From the NCBI GenBank assembly GCA_913041535.1, contig CAJWJK010000004.1, positions 91,342-155,341 of the forward strand: DNA of 64,000 nt, in the 5' to 3' direction. This document shows, piece after piece, positions 19,041 through 28,804 of this stretch. The notes under the pieces were generated by a model, which was given only the letters and a program-made list of their open reading frames with translations, had not been told where the DNA came from and ran no database searches. Numbering within the stretch: the first letter of the stretch is position 1; every line of letters begins with the position of its first letter. Origin of the DNA: an uncultured Alphaproteobacteria bacterium. GTDB taxonomy: Bacteria; Pseudomonadota; Alphaproteobacteria; VGEJ01. Both the position numbers and the translations under genes were made by a program.

Positions 19041-19175
19041 TTACGCACATTGCCCCAGCGAACAGAATATAAACGCACTAACGATTATTGCCCAAATTAT
19101 AGAAAGAAACTCTTTGCGGACATGATACAGCGAAACTTCCCTAAATCCATGACGCGAGGGCACCTCAGTTCCCAT
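19041..19175 (-). CDS. Possible small membrane protein (44 aa, low confidence)
   Basis: An ATG-initiated 44-codon frame lies upstream of pstS on the same strand. The product has a basic stretch (RHGFREVSLYHVRKEF) followed by one hydrophobic helix (LSIIWAIIVSAFIFC) and ends GQCA. The frame stays open upstream of the ATG into the antisense side of the next gene, so it may be chance. I recognise no family and see no clear ribosome-binding site. Confidence 0.2.
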   Translation of the reverse strand: MGTEVPSRHGFREVSLYHVRKEFLSIIWAIIVSAFIFCSLGQCA

Positions 19176-19214
19176 CAAACGCCATAGAGAAACACACAAT
19201 ATGAGACAGATCAG

Positions 19215-20387
19215 ATGAAACGTGCTAGATCCCGCAATACGACTCTCGTTATCTGCAGCACACTAATAGGTGTCTTAGTAGTGGAGGTCTTTCTCCGAGT
19301 AATGGGAATATCTTTTCCAGAATTTGGTGGACCAAACCGAGATTTGGGTTGGGCTCCTATAGCCGAAACATCTGGAACATACGCTGCTGACGAGAATGTT
19401 GTGATTACAATCAACCGTGAGGGATTCAGGGACGTCGAGCACCCTATCTTGAAACCAGACCATACCTTTCGTATTGCCGTTTTGGGTGATTCGTTTACTG
19501 AAGCTCGAGAAGTTCCTCTTAAAGACACATACTGGAAACTATTGGAAGGGCACCTTGGAAAATGTATGAGTGGTAATAGTCAAAATGTTGAAATGATCAA
19601 CTTTGGTGTCAGTGGATATGGAACGGCACAACAACTTCTATTGCTAGACAAACACGTTCTCAAATACGACCCCGATATTATTTTGCTAGCCATTTTTACC
19701 GGTAACGATATCTGGAATAATAGTCTCGAATTAGATGGCCATGAAAGACGCCCCTATTTTAAGCTAGATAACGGGAGGCTGGTCCTTCAGAAGCTGACTC
19801 GCACGCCATGGGATCATAATTTTGGCTTTCTATGGGCTGATGTTCGACGTTGGGTTTTCAATCGTGTCCGAATCGCACAGGCTATTTATCAGGCCCGCAG
19901 GCATCTCCGTTTTCAATCAAAATATGCCAAATTGAATGTGTACCAACAACTAAACTATAGCCTCGACAAAGCTATTTACGTTGCCCCTCGTGACGTGCAT
20001 TGGCAAGAAGCCTGGCAAGTAACTGAAGGACTCATTGCTGCAATTAACGAGAAAGGACGTGCAAATGGAAGTACCCTTTGGATCGCAACACTTACTAACC
20101 CTATTCAAGTATATCCAGATGCGGCAATACGTTCGCGGCTAACCGCTGAGCTCGGCGTCGCTGATCTTAAATACCCTGATCGTCGTATAGCCCGATTTGC
20201 GAATGTCAACAAGATCCCACATGTAACACTGCTTGATTCCTTACGTAAGTATTCAGAAGAACACAAAATAAATCTTCACGGCGGGAAAAGCTTTAGCGGC
20301 GGCCACTGGAATAAATTTGGCCACCAAATCGCGGCGAAAGGCCTCTCCACTCCCATATGTGAGGCCTACGGCTCTCCAGAGACTTGA
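19215..20387 (+). CDS. SGNH/GDSL-family hydrolase, membrane-anchored
   Basis: This 390-residue protein has an N-terminal hydrophobic helix (residues ~9-28) that could anchor it or act as a signal. The hydrolase blocks are GDSFTEA (nucleophile Ser93), GVSGYGTAQ (block II Gly), TGNDIWNN (block III, Asn164) and, near the C terminus, GGHWNKFGH with the catalytic His. Such proteins remove or transfer acyl groups on sugars, lipids or peptides outside the cytoplasm. It lies near polysaccharide genes, so modification of an envelope glycan is plausible. The exact substrate is unknown. Confidence 0.82.
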   Translation: MKRARSRNTTLVICSTLIGVLVVEVFLRVMGISFPEFGGPNRDLGWAPIAETSGTYAADENVVITINREGFRDVEHPILKPDHTFRIAVLGDSFTEAREVPLKDTYWKLLEGHLGKCMSGNSQNVEMINFGVSGYGTAQQLLLLDKHVLKYDPDIILLAIFTGNDIWNNSLELDGHERRPYFKLDNGRLVLQKLTRTPWDHNFGFLWADVRRWVFNRVRIAQAIYQARRHLRFQSKYAKLNVYQQLNYSLDKAIYVAPRDVHWQEAWQVTEGLIAAINEKGRANGSTLWIATLTNPIQVYPDAAIRSRLTAELGVADLKYPDRRIARFANVNKIPHVTLLDSLRKYSEEHKINLHGGKSFSGGHWNKFGHQIAAKGLSTPICEAYGSPET

Positions 20388-20466
20388 TTTTTCAACATAT
20401 CATTGGAATGAAAAGAACCTGTTACTCTGCAACATATCCAAGATCGGCATGAAGGCACATATGAGG

Positions 20467-20541
20467 TGGCTGGGGCGGCAGGATTCGAACCTGCGAATGC
20501 CGATACCAAAAACCGGTGCCTTACCACTTGGCTACGCCCCA
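20467..20541 (-). tRNA. tRNA-Gln (TTG)
   Basis: This 75-nt cloverleaf is on the minus strand with the CCA encoded. The acceptor stem TGGGGCG pairs with CGCCCCA, the D-arm contains AGTGGTAAGG, the anticodon stem CCGGT/ATCGG (one G-T pair) holds loop TTTTGGT giving anticodon TTG, and the T-arm reads GCAGGTTCGAATCCTGC. The U1-A72 pair (T..A) is typical of tRNA-Gln. Confidence 0.96.
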
Positions 20542-20591
20542 ACAACGTGCCTAAACATATTCGTAAATGCAACCTATGGCCAAGCGCTTAT

Positions 20592-21197
20592 CTAAATTTG
20601 TTGACGTTTTCGAAGCATATACCAGACCGTCATCGCCACGCCGAGCACCAATATCACCGCAACTAGAACAAGCACTGCGAGCTGGACACGATAGGCCCTA
20701 TCCTGAGCTAAATTCCTCTGTTTGAATAGATCTTCAGCTATTTTCTCAAGCTCTATTCGCAAGTCACCACGCGCAGCGGTAAGGATTACGGACAGCAATT
20801 CTCGCCTACGAACATCGCTGCTCTCATGATTCACAAGTTCACGCAACGCAACAATATAAGTACGTGTATTACTCTCAAGAGAAGCGTCTTGAAATTCACC
20901 AAAGAGTTCTGCGTCATGCACCGTTTCGATGGAATTCACCGCTACTCGTATGTCCGACGAAAGCCTGTTACGTTCCGATTCATCAGAAACGGCAACCCAA
21001 AGCACGGTATCTAGCGCCACAGCTCGAACGGTGCTTAACTGTCGTTCGCAGTAAAAAATCTGAATCTGTAAAGCTCTCACAGATTCAGAACTTTGGAAAA
21101 TCACAAGAGAACACATGAGTGTTGCTCCGCTGATCAAGGCTAGTCCAAGCAAAATTCCAATAAACTGGCGATGGGAAATCTGGAGCCAAGTCAGCAT
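20592..21197 (-). CDS. Hypothetical two-helix membrane protein with periplasmic helical domain
   Basis: The 201-residue product has a transmembrane helix near the N terminus (FIGILLGLALISGATLMCSL) and another near the C terminus (QLAVLVLVAVILVLGVAMTVW), with about 140 residues between that look alpha-helical and charged. This is the layout of a four-helix-bundle sensor ectodomain, but no histidine kinase, HAMP or cyclase domain follows; it ends in a short basic tail (MLRKRQQI). I chose ATG 21197 because a start at 21266 would overlap the upstream gene. Function unknown. Confidence 0.7.
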   Translation of the reverse strand: MLTWLQISHRQFIGILLGLALISGATLMCSLVIFQSSESVRALQIQIFYCERQLSTVRAVALDTVLWVAVSDESERNRLSSDIRVAVNSIETVHDAELFGEFQDASLESNTRTYIVALRELVNHESSDVRRRELLSVILTAARGDLRIELEKIAEDLFKQRNLAQDRAYRVQLAVLVLVAVILVLGVAMTVWYMLRKRQQI

Positions 21198-21201
21198 ACT
21201 G

Positions 21202-22209
21202 TTATACCTTCCCGATCTCTCGCACGAACCGTCGCTTTCCCAATATGACGATGGACAAGTATACAACCAAGACTACCGCCGCCCACGCGGCCACCCATTC
21301 AGGCATCAAAATGGAAAGTCCACTCGGAACGGCCACCAAGGATAAATATACCAATAGACCCCAACGCCACGGCATCCAATGGGTTAGTATATGGTGCAAG
21401 TGATTTTGATCAGAACGGAATGGCGACCTCCCCTTATATAGCCTCTCACCCATCAACCGCAGACAGTCAACTATTGGAATTAGAAACCAAAGCGCAACAA
21501 CATCTGCACGCATTTCTGAAAATCCTATTCCATAGCTGTATACAGTTAAGAGTCCGATACATGCACTTATGGAATAACTCCCCGAATCACCCAAGAACAA
21601 GCGACCGGTAAGATTAAAAATAAGTGTTAGAACAAGCCCTACTGACAACACGATCAAAAGAGGTTGCAAGTGAAAGGGGCCGTACACAAACAATAAGGTG
21701 GTCCAAATTAGAGAGAGTCCAATAACTAAACCGTTCTTACCGTCAGCCATATTGGTAGCATTTTGAACTCCTACAAGGCAGAACATTGTAAATATCATTA
21801 CAAACCAGGTATCTGGTGTAATTAAGTTTGGATAAAAACTAAACAACAAGAAATCTACCCCTAGGGCCGGCACGACAAGCACTGCAGATAAGAAAATTAT
21901 GGTAGATATAAAAAGTCGGTAAAGAGGCCTTATCTGAATACTATCATCAATCATGCCCACCAACAGAAACATGGTGGCCACTACTCCAAGCACTGCGTAC
22001 AGTGGCATGTGCCGCATCCCGAAAACGCACAGACCACACATAATTATCACTGGCACAGTTACAGCAATTCCACCTAAAAGAGGAACCGCAGAATCATGCG
22101 TTTTTCGATCTCCATCAGGGAAATCCAAAAGGCCAAACTTGTGCCCGAAGAACCGGGAAAAAACACAGATGAAAATGCTAAATGCACCGAGCAACACATA
22201 AGTCAACAT
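21202..22209 (-). CDS. Glycosyltransferase family 4 (WecA/MraY-type sugar-phosphate transferase)
   Basis: This 335-residue protein with about ten membrane helices belongs to the polyprenyl-phosphate N-acetylhexosamine-1-phosphate transferase family. Diagnostic motifs are DRKTHDSAVPLLGG, the Asp pair MIDDS, NATNMADGKNGL, FLGDSGS and the cytoplasmic HLHH. Such enzymes load UDP-sugar phosphate onto undecaprenyl phosphate to start O-antigen or other glycan synthesis. It is co-oriented with the phosphomannomutase gene upstream and the small membrane protein downstream. Confidence 0.88.
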   Translation of the reverse strand: MLTYVLLGAFSIFICVFSRFFGHKFGLLDFPDGDRKTHDSAVPLLGGIAVTVPVIIMCGLCVFGMRHMPLYAVLGVVATMFLLVGMIDDSIQIRPLYRLFISTIIFLSAVLVVPALGVDFLLFSFYPNLITPDTWFVMIFTMFCLVGVQNATNMADGKNGLVIGLSLIWTTLLFVYGPFHLQPLLIVLSVGLVLTLIFNLTGRLFLGDSGSYSISACIGLLTVYSYGIGFSEMRADVVALWFLIPIVDCLRLMGERLYKGRSPFRSDQNHLHHILTHWMPWRWGLLVYLSLVAVPSGLSILMPEWVAAWAAVVLVVYLSIVILGKRRFVREIGKV

Positions 22210-22393
22210 CGTCTGACCTCAATCAAGCACTCCAAAAACGGGCATATCATCAACTCGAAAATGGGCACATTGGATCGAAATATTCACTTAACGTAGACAT
22301 CATCTTATCATGCCGATCTAGGCCCACAGAACAATGGCTGTCTGGCATGACCTACGCATCAACTGTATTCAACCAAAACCTTACGAAGTGCTC

Positions 22394-23794
22394 CTAACAA
22401 GGTGTGTTCGACACACTCAGTCCACTTAGGCCTTCAGGGACCTCTACACCACTTGCCATCAGCTGATCAACCAAATTGGCGCACAAAATTCTCAGAGTCG
22501 ACGAATCCTCCGCCTCTATCCGCGCCACCAATACTGGTTGGGTGTTTGAAGCTCGCAAGAGCCACCAGCCTCCTCGTTCCGTTACCCGAACTCCATCTAT
22601 AGTGACAAGGTCAGAACTGATCTTCTCTACGCGTTCTCGCACCTCATTAATTACATCGAATTTTCTTTCGTCTGGGCAAGGAAAACGAATTTCTGGTGTG
22701 TTATAGAGGGCTGGCAGCGAATCAAGAAGATCAGAAAGCGTCCCCGATCTGGCAGAGAGAAAATTAATTAGGCGCACAGCTGCATACAAAGCATCATCAT
22801 AGCCATAGTTATGGTCGGCAAAAAAAATGTGCCCACTCATCTCCCCTGCAAGAAGTGCTCCAGTTTCCAACATTTTGCTCTTTATTCTCGAATGACCTGT
22901 CTGCCACATCATCGGACAGCCACCAAGTCGCGAAACCTCATCGAAAAGCATCTGACTTGACTTTACATCTGCTATAACCGTGCAGCCTGGATGTTCTGAA
23001 AGCACATCGCGGGCAAGTACAGCCAAAATCTGATCTCCCCATAGTACACGTGCCTTATTATCAACTACTCCGATGCGGTCCCCGTCTCCATCAAACGCTA
23101 CACCCAGATCCGCTTCTTCTTGAAGAACTTTTTCACGCAACTGATTCAAATTTTCAACAACAGTTGGGTCAGGGTGATGGGCGGGAAATGTTCCATCAAT
23201 TGACTCATTAAGAACATAGTGTCGGCCCGGTACACTTCGAATAAGAGTTGATATAGCATCGCCGGCTGCTCCATTTCCGGCATCCCATACTACGCTTAAA
23301 TCTTTCCTGCCCTTGTATACGTTTGCTAACGCGTTAACATACTCCTCAACATGAGGTCTCTCCGCCACTTCACCCTTACCGTCACAAAAACTTCTATCAG
23401 CAATCACTTGACCAAGACTTGTTATTGATTCACCAAAAAATGCTTGGCCACTCAGCGTAAACTTAAAACCATTATACTCCGGTGGATTGTGGGAACCGGT
23501 TACCATAACACCAGCATCGCTCCCAGAAGTATAAACGGCATGGTACAACATTGGTGTTGGACCTAACCCTAGGCGATACACGTCAGCCCCAGTTTCCAAA
23601 AGACCCTGAACAAGCGAGTGCTCTAATTCGGGAGAACTCAGACGGCCATCATATGCAGTAGCAACTACCCGTCCTCCCGAACGCAAAACCAGTGTCCCGA
23701 AACCAAGGCCTACAAGGTACGCATCGCGGGAACTCAGAGTTTTACCCAACACGCCGCGAATGTCATACTCGCGAAGGATCGAAGGATCGAGCAT
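22394..23794 (-). CDS. Phosphomannomutase/phosphoglucomutase
   Basis: This 466-residue alpha-D-phosphohexomutase interconverts hexose 6- and 1-phosphates to supply nucleotide-sugar precursors. The phosphoserine loop is VTGSHNP (Ser101), the metal loop DGDGDR is at 235-240, the sugar-specificity loop is GEMSGHIFF, and the C-terminal phosphate loop is RASNTQPVL. The start at ATG 23794 gives MLDPSILREYDIRG, the normal family opening; the frame upstream of it does not look like this family. It is divergent from asnB with about 130 bp between. Confidence 0.92.
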   Translation of the reverse strand: MLDPSILREYDIRGVLGKTLSSRDAYLVGLGFGTLVLRSGGRVVATAYDGRLSSPELEHSLVQGLLETGADVYRLGLGPTPMLYHAVYTSGSDAGVMVTGSHNPPEYNGFKFTLSGQAFFGESITSLGQVIADRSFCDGKGEVAERPHVEEYVNALANVYKGRKDLSVVWDAGNGAAGDAISTLIRSVPGRHYVLNESIDGTFPAHHPDPTVVENLNQLREKVLQEEADLGVAFDGDGDRIGVVDNKARVLWGDQILAVLARDVLSEHPGCTVIADVKSSQMLFDEVSRLGGCPMMWQTGHSRIKSKMLETGALLAGEMSGHIFFADHNYGYDDALYAAVRLINFLSARSGTLSDLLDSLPALYNTPEIRFPCPDERKFDVINEVRERVEKISSDLVTIDGVRVTERGGWWLLRASNTQPVLVARIEAEDSSTLRILCANLVDQLMASGVEVPEGLSGLSVSNTPC

Positions 23795-23926
23795 ATAAGC
23801 CTTATCAAGGTGGGTAGCAAATATCGAACATTGTAATATCACGACCACGAATTCGGATAAAGACCTACGAATCAATCTCGTCGGGTGTAACTTATCGTTG
23901 TAGAATCAATATTAGTGTAGAACAGT

Positions 23927-25873
23927 ATGTGTGGAATAGCCGGTATACTGGACCAACATCAACGAAATTCAGCGTCTGAGCTTGAGGCCATTGCAAATCG
24001 CATGGCCAATAGTATTGCCCACCGTGGCCCAGATTCAGAGGGCTCCTGGGTCGATGCTTCTGCTGGGATAGCGCTTGCCCATCGCCGCCTTGCAATCATC
24101 GATCTATCAGTCGAAGGAAACCAGCCTATGTCCTCTTCTGATGGGCGTTATGTCATTGTCTTCAATGGGGAAATCTATAACTTTCAGGAACTCCGAACGG
24201 ACTTAAAGGCTCTCGGTCACAATTTTCGAAGTAACTCGGATACGGAAGTCTTGCTAGAGGCAGTTTCCGAATGGGGCCTTGAAAATGCACTATCACGTTG
24301 TATTGGAATGTTTGCGTTCGCTCTGTGGGAACATCAGAACCGCAACCTACACCTTGTCCGAGACCGCCTTGGGATTAAACCATTATACTACGGTCCAATC
24401 GGAACTAGCTTTGCATTTGCGTCCGAGATAGGCGCACTCTGTACCCACCCCAATTTTCAAAGAGATATCGATCGCGATGCACTCGCTATATACATGCTAC
24501 GTAACTGTGTACCCGCACCCTATTCGATATTTCGTCATATCAAGAAGTTGCCACCAGGAGCAATTCTTACCGTCCATGGCAGTAGTGGGGAGTCAACTAT
24601 TTCCTCGTATTGGTCACTAAAGCAAGTTGCTGAGGCAGGCGTAACAACCCCGTTTTCAGGCAATGAAGGTGAAGCACTGGAAGCCCTCGAAGATGTACTC
24701 TACGAATCAGTTCGGGCTCGGCTAGTTGCGGATGTTCCAGTCGGAGCGTTCCTTTCTGGCGGCATAGATTCCAGCCTCGTCGCGTCATTCATACGCGAAG
24801 TATCGGGAGAAGAGATACTCACCTATACCGTAGGTTTTGAATCAGCTGATTATGACGAAACAGCTGATGCTACCGCGGTTGCCCACCACCTTGGCACCAA
24901 ACATAATTCCCACATCCTTACTATTTCCGACGCAATGTCAGTCATTCCCAAACTTGGCAATATATTTGATGAACCATTTGCAGATTCATCACAAATACCA
25001 ACCTTTCTTGTGTCACAGATCGCCCGCCGAGAGGTTAAGGTCGTTTTATCCGGGGATGGAGGAGATGAACTTTTTGCTGGGTATAACAGGCACATTTGGT
25101 GCGAACGTATTGCTTCCTGGTCGTCAGGAAAACCAAACTTCCTTTTGCATTCAATTGCAAGAGCACTAGTACTACTTTCACCAGACTCCTGGGATCGGAT
25201 TCTGGATGGGTTACAACCAGTGCTGCCATCACGGCTTAAACTGAGCCATACCGGAGATAAAATCCACAAACTCTCGCGTGTACTCGCTGCGCGAAATGCC
25301 TCAGAGATCTATAGAACATTGGTAGGCCATTGGCATGAGCCATCACATGTAGTGAAGGGTGGCCTTGAACCACCTTCCGTAGTTTCAGAAGATAGTGAAT
25401 GGGCTCAATTACCAGATTTTACGCGCCAAATGCTATATTTGGATACACGGACTTATCTGCCAGACGACATATTGACGAAGGTGGACCGAGCAACGATGGC
25501 TGTAGGGTTAGAAGCTCGAGTTCCACTTCTTGATCACCGTGTCGTCGAATTTGCGTGGCAGCTCCCAACTGAACTAAAGATACATAACGGACAAGGGAAA
25601 TATATTCTTAGGCAAGCCCTGCACAAACGCCTGCCAAAGACGATTTTTGATCATCCTAAGCGTGGCTTCGAAGTACCTCTTCATGAATGGTTGCGCGGCC
25701 CTTTGCGGGAATGGGCCGAAGATCTTCTGTCACCTAAACGGCTACAGCATGACGGCTTTTTTTCGTCCGCTCCTATCCAAACTATGTGGCAGGAACACCT
25801 TTCAGGAAAACGAAACTGGCATCATCATCTATGGGATGTCCTCATGTTCAACGCATGGCTCTCTGCACAGTAA
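23927..25873 (+). CDS. asnB: Asparagine synthase (glutamine-hydrolysing)
   Basis: This 648-residue two-domain enzyme has an N-terminal glutaminase domain with nucleophile Cys2 (MCGIAGIL), HRRLAIIDLS and FNGEIYNF. A C-terminal synthetase domain carries the ATP-pyrophosphatase motif SGGIDSS at 277-283 and EARVPLLDHRVVEFAW. It converts aspartate to asparagine. The length and the neighbouring polysaccharide genes also fit the AsnB-like amidotransferases that amidate sugars in surface glycans, so its true substrate could be either. Confidence 0.92.
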   Translation: MCGIAGILDQHQRNSASELEAIANRMANSIAHRGPDSEGSWVDASAGIALAHRRLAIIDLSVEGNQPMSSSDGRYVIVFNGEIYNFQELRTDLKALGHNFRSNSDTEVLLEAVSEWGLENALSRCIGMFAFALWEHQNRNLHLVRDRLGIKPLYYGPIGTSFAFASEIGALCTHPNFQRDIDRDALAIYMLRNCVPAPYSIFRHIKKLPPGAILTVHGSSGESTISSYWSLKQVAEAGVTTPFSGNEGEALEALEDVLYESVRARLVADVPVGAFLSGGIDSSLVASFIREVSGEEILTYTVGFESADYDETADATAVAHHLGTKHNSHILTISDAMSVIPKLGNIFDEPFADSSQIPTFLVSQIARREVKVVLSGDGGDELFAGYNRHIWCERIASWSSGKPNFLLHSIARALVLLSPDSWDRILDGLQPVLPSRLKLSHTGDKIHKLSRVLAARNASEIYRTLVGHWHEPSHVVKGGLEPPSVVSEDSEWAQLPDFTRQMLYLDTRTYLPDDILTKVDRATMAVGLEARVPLLDHRVVEFAWQLPTELKIHNGQGKYILRQALHKRLPKTIFDHPKRGFEVPLHEWLRGPLREWAEDLLSPKRLQHDGFFSSAPIQTMWQEHLSGKRNWHHHLWDVLMFNAWLSAQ

Positions 25874-26018
25874 GTTAGCTCCCTATATAGAGATAACGCT
25901 ACGACTAAGACTGTTTCGAGTTCTTTGTCACACTGATCTAAGAAATCAAAGTGAAATTAAATCTACCGCAACATATACCGTTGAAAAGTATAACTGAAGT
26001 TAATCTATCACGGAAACT

Positions 26019-26486
26019 TCAGAAAATTCCCAAGTCAAGACCGGCAGCCATCGCTGCTCCTAGATCGTGACAATTACTAACAAAACACTCCTGCCACTCC
26101 CCTCGACAGACCACCGCATCTTGTACCGATCGCCATCGAAGACCACCTGTAATTGCTTCAATACCCCTCTGGGTGCCAGTGCCATCATGTCCAGCACGAA
26201 TATATAACGCGTAGGGAAGTCCTTCTGTCTTATTCAAGCAGGGGTAATAGCAACGATCAAAAAAGTCCTTTAGCGCCCCGCTCATGTAACCAAGGTTTTC
26301 TGTCGTCCCTAGAATCAACCCACTGGCCGCCAAAACATCATTCGGCTGTGTCTTAAAGGGACTCAGAGCCACAACCTCTAATGTCTTCGACGAGTAATCA
26401 CGGGCACCATCTATAACAGCGTCGTACAGTTTTCGAGTATTTGCCGAAGGCGCATGACCAACAATTAACAGTTGCCGTCTGTCCAT
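26019..26486 (-). CDS. Flavodoxin-family / NAD(P)H-dependent FMN reductase-like protein
   Basis: This 155-residue protein begins MDRRQLLIVGHAPSANTRKL, the FMN-phosphate-binding loop of flavodoxin-like proteins, then has GLILGTTENLGYMSGALKDFFDRCYY, matching the second FMN loop of the NADPH-dependent FMN reductase/WrbA-like families. Likely a small cytoplasmic flavoprotein. The partner and substrate cannot be inferred. I prefer ATG 26486; an upstream in-frame start at 26546 would add 20 residues that do not look like the fold. Confidence 0.78.
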   Translation of the reverse strand: MDRRQLLIVGHAPSANTRKLYDAVIDGARDYSSKTLEVVALSPFKTQPNDVLAASGLILGTTENLGYMSGALKDFFDRCYYPCLNKTEGLPYALYIRAGHDGTGTQRGIEAITGGLRWRSVQDAVVCRGEWQECFVSNCHDLGAAMAAGLDLGIF

Positions 26487-26578
26487 AAACCAAATTATCC
26501 TCGTCTTAGCACCTAAACATGCACTCGTTACATCGCGAAATACCAACCTCCCTCCATTGTACAGGTTTGTACACCCAG

Positions 26579-26655
26579 TGGTGGGCCCGGCAGGACTCGA
26601 ACCTGCAACCAGACCGTTATGAGCGGCCTGCTCTAACCAGTTGAGCTACGGGCCC
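26579..26655 (-). tRNA. tRNA with CAT anticodon, probably tRNA-Ile2
   Basis: This 77-nt cloverleaf has the CCA encoded. Acceptor GGGCCCG/CGGGCCC, D-arm GCTCAACTGGTTAGAGC, anticodon stem GGCCG/CGGTC around loop CTCATAA (anticodon CAT), T-arm GCAGGTTCGAGTCCTGC. The body resembles E. coli tRNA-Ile2, whose C34 is changed to lysidine, more than elongator tRNA-Met, but the identity is not certain from sequence alone. It lies just after rpoD. Confidence 0.92.
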
Positions 26656-26698
26656 TTAGCGTTAAACTGAGATATAATGTTGTGCTCAAAACGACCTA

Positions 26699-28729
26699 TT
26701 AAGTATCAAGAAAACTCCTCAGTTTGCGTGATCGGCTTGGATGCTTAAGCTTTCTAAGGGCCTTGGCTTCAATCTGGCGAATGCGCTCGCGCGTCACTGA
26801 AAACTGCTGCCCAACCTCTTCAAGCGTATGATCAGTATTCATTCCTATACCAAATCGCATACGCAGCACCCGCTCCTCTCGTGGTGTCAAACTTGCCAAA
26901 ACACGAGTGGTCGCCTCACGAAGATTAAGCTGGATCGCCGCATCCAAAGGAAGTACTGCATTCTTATCCTCAATAAACTCACCAAGGTGACTATCTTCCT
27001 CATCGCCAATCGGGGTCTCCAAGCTTATCGGCTCTTTTGCAATCTTAAGTACCTTGCGCACTTTTTCGAGTGGCATACCCAACTTCTCCGACAACTCCTC
27101 TGGCGTCGGTTCCCGACCGATTTCGTGCAAAATTTGGCGGGACGTACGTACTAGCTTATTTATCGTTTCTATCATATGTACGGGAATACGTATGGTTCTC
27201 GCCTGATCTGCAATAGAACGAGTTATAGCTTGTCGTATCCACCACGTTGCATAAGTAGAAAATTTGTATCCGCGACGATATTCAAATTTATCAACGGCTT
27301 TCATCAAGCCAATGTTACCTTCCTGAATTAAATCGAGGAACTGCAGGCCCCTATTCGTGTATTTCTTTGCTATAGAGATTACGAGCCGCAGATTTGCCTC
27401 TATCATCTCCTTCTTGGCTCTAGCCGAATCCCGCTCTCCACGCTGGACGGAGTTAACGATGTGCCGAAACTCCCCCACCGGCAGTTGAGTTAGTTCTGAT
27501 ACGTCAGCAATCTGACGGCGTATTTCACGAATTTGCGGAGATTCAGCCTTAGTAAATTCAGCCCAGCCCCTTTCCTTGAGACGGCGTACCCTTCGAAGCC
27601 AATTTGGATCCAACTCATTATCACCATAATGCTTTAAAAAACTCTCTCGTTTAACGCCATACGTCTCAGCTAAACGCAACAGTCGTCCTTCAAGGCCAAT
27701 GAGTCGACGATTCGTTCCATAAAGCTGATCGGTTAGTGCCTCGATGACATTATTGTTGAGATGAATATGAGTCATAAGTTCCAGCATCTCAGTCTTCAAC
27801 TTCTCGTAACGACGCTCTTGAGCACGAGAAATGGTATCTTTTTTTCTAGCAACTGATACGCGGAGCTGTTGTAATCGCGCCAGCTTCTTATGTGTCGACG
27901 CCACAGCTGAAAAAGACTGCATTACTGAGGGGTAAAGAGCTTCCTCCATTGCTGAAAGTGACAGATTAGCATCGTCTTCCTCATTTGAATCGTCTTCCGA
28001 ACTATAGTCTTCATCATCTGAATCCGATTCAGCCGAGTTTTCCTCCTTCTTTGTCTCGGAGGTGTTCTTATTTTGCGGTAAGCCCTTCGGGGATTCTGTC
28101 TGCAATTTTTCATTTTTATCATCCGTATCATCTTGCGAATGAGAATCCACAACAACTTTCTCTCCTGACCCCTCCCCATACGTTGCCTCAAGATCAATTA
28201 CATCTCGTAGCAATATAGTCGACTCCTTGAGATCTTTATGCCATTGAGCAATAGCACGAGTAGTTAAGGGGCTTTCACATATGCCCCCTATCATGGCATC
28301 ACGACCCTCTTCTATGCGCTTCGCGAGTTCAATCTCGCCCTGTCGGGACAACAATTCAATCGAACCCATTTCCCGCAGATACATTCGCACAGGGTCATCA
28401 GTACGTTCCGCTAATTCCTCAGACGGTCGGGTGCTAACATTTGTTGATGCAACTGGCCCAACCTCTGTCCCCGTCTCTTCAGTATCATCCGACTCAACCA
28501 CGTTAACACCCATCTCCGAAAGCATGGCCATGGTGTCCTCGATCTGTTCAGATGACACACGATCTTGCGGTAAAACCTTGTTCAATTCATCATATGTGAC
28601 GTACCCTCGCTCCTTAGCATTAACCAACATCCTCTTTACGCCTTGGTTTGTTGCATCAAGAAGCGGACTATCTGTTGAATCGTCGCTCGTTTCTTCAGAT
28701 TCTGCCGCGCCTGCCGTTTGACTTACCAT
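26699..28729 (-). CDS. rpoD: RNA polymerase primary sigma factor RpoD (sigma-70)
   Basis: This 676-residue housekeeping sigma factor has region 1.1 at the N terminus ([13 protein letters not shown]...[17 protein letters not shown]) and region 1.2 ([31 protein letters not shown]). A variable, strongly acidic stretch (residues ~195-255) lies in the non-conserved region. Regions 2.1-2.4 include [20 protein letters not shown] and [13 protein letters not shown], and region 4.2 includes [20 protein letters not shown]. It follows dnaG on the same strand with a 75 bp gap, the classic macromolecular-synthesis linkage. An AAGGGCG site precedes the ATG. Confidence 0.97.
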   Translation of the reverse strand: MVSQTAGAAESEETSDDSTDSPLLDATNQGVKRMLVNAKERGYVTYDELNKVLPQDRVSSEQIEDTMAMLSEMGVNVVESDDTEETGTEVGPVASTNVSTRPSEELAERTDDPVRMYLREMGSIELLSRQGEIELAKRIEEGRDAMIGGICESPLTTRAIAQWHKDLKESTILLRDVIDLEATYGEGSGEKVVVDSHSQDDTDDKNEKLQTESPKGLPQNKNTSETKKEENSAESDSDDEDYSSEDDSNEEDDANLSLSAMEEALYPSVMQSFSAVASTHKKLARLQQLRVSVARKKDTISRAQERRYEKLKTEMLELMTHIHLNNNVIEALTDQLYGTNRRLIGLEGRLLRLAETYGVKRESFLKHYGDNELDPNWLRRVRRLKERGWAEFTKAESPQIREIRRQIADVSELTQLPVGEFRHIVNSVQRGERDSARAKKEMIEANLRLVISIAKKYTNRGLQFLDLIQEGNIGLMKAVDKFEYRRGYKFSTYATWWIRQAITRSIADQARTIRIPVHMIETINKLVRTSRQILHEIGREPTPEELSEKLGMPLEKVRKVLKIAKEPISLETPIGDEEDSHLGEFIEDKNAVLPLDAAIQLNLREATTRVLASLTPREERVLRMRFGIGMNTDHTLEEVGQQFSVTRERIRQIEAKALRKLKHPSRSRKLRSFLDT

Positions 28730-28804
28730 TCGCCCTTATCTCCCACACCTAAACCATATACCAACTTTTATCGTTTCATCGATATTCGCGATTTGTGACA
28801 AGCA

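Noticed and set aside
27944..28200. The acidic, low-complexity stretch in rpoD as a possible frameshift or insertion
   Set aside because: The frame is continuous with intact sigma regions on both sides, and this part of primary sigma factors is naturally variable and acidic.
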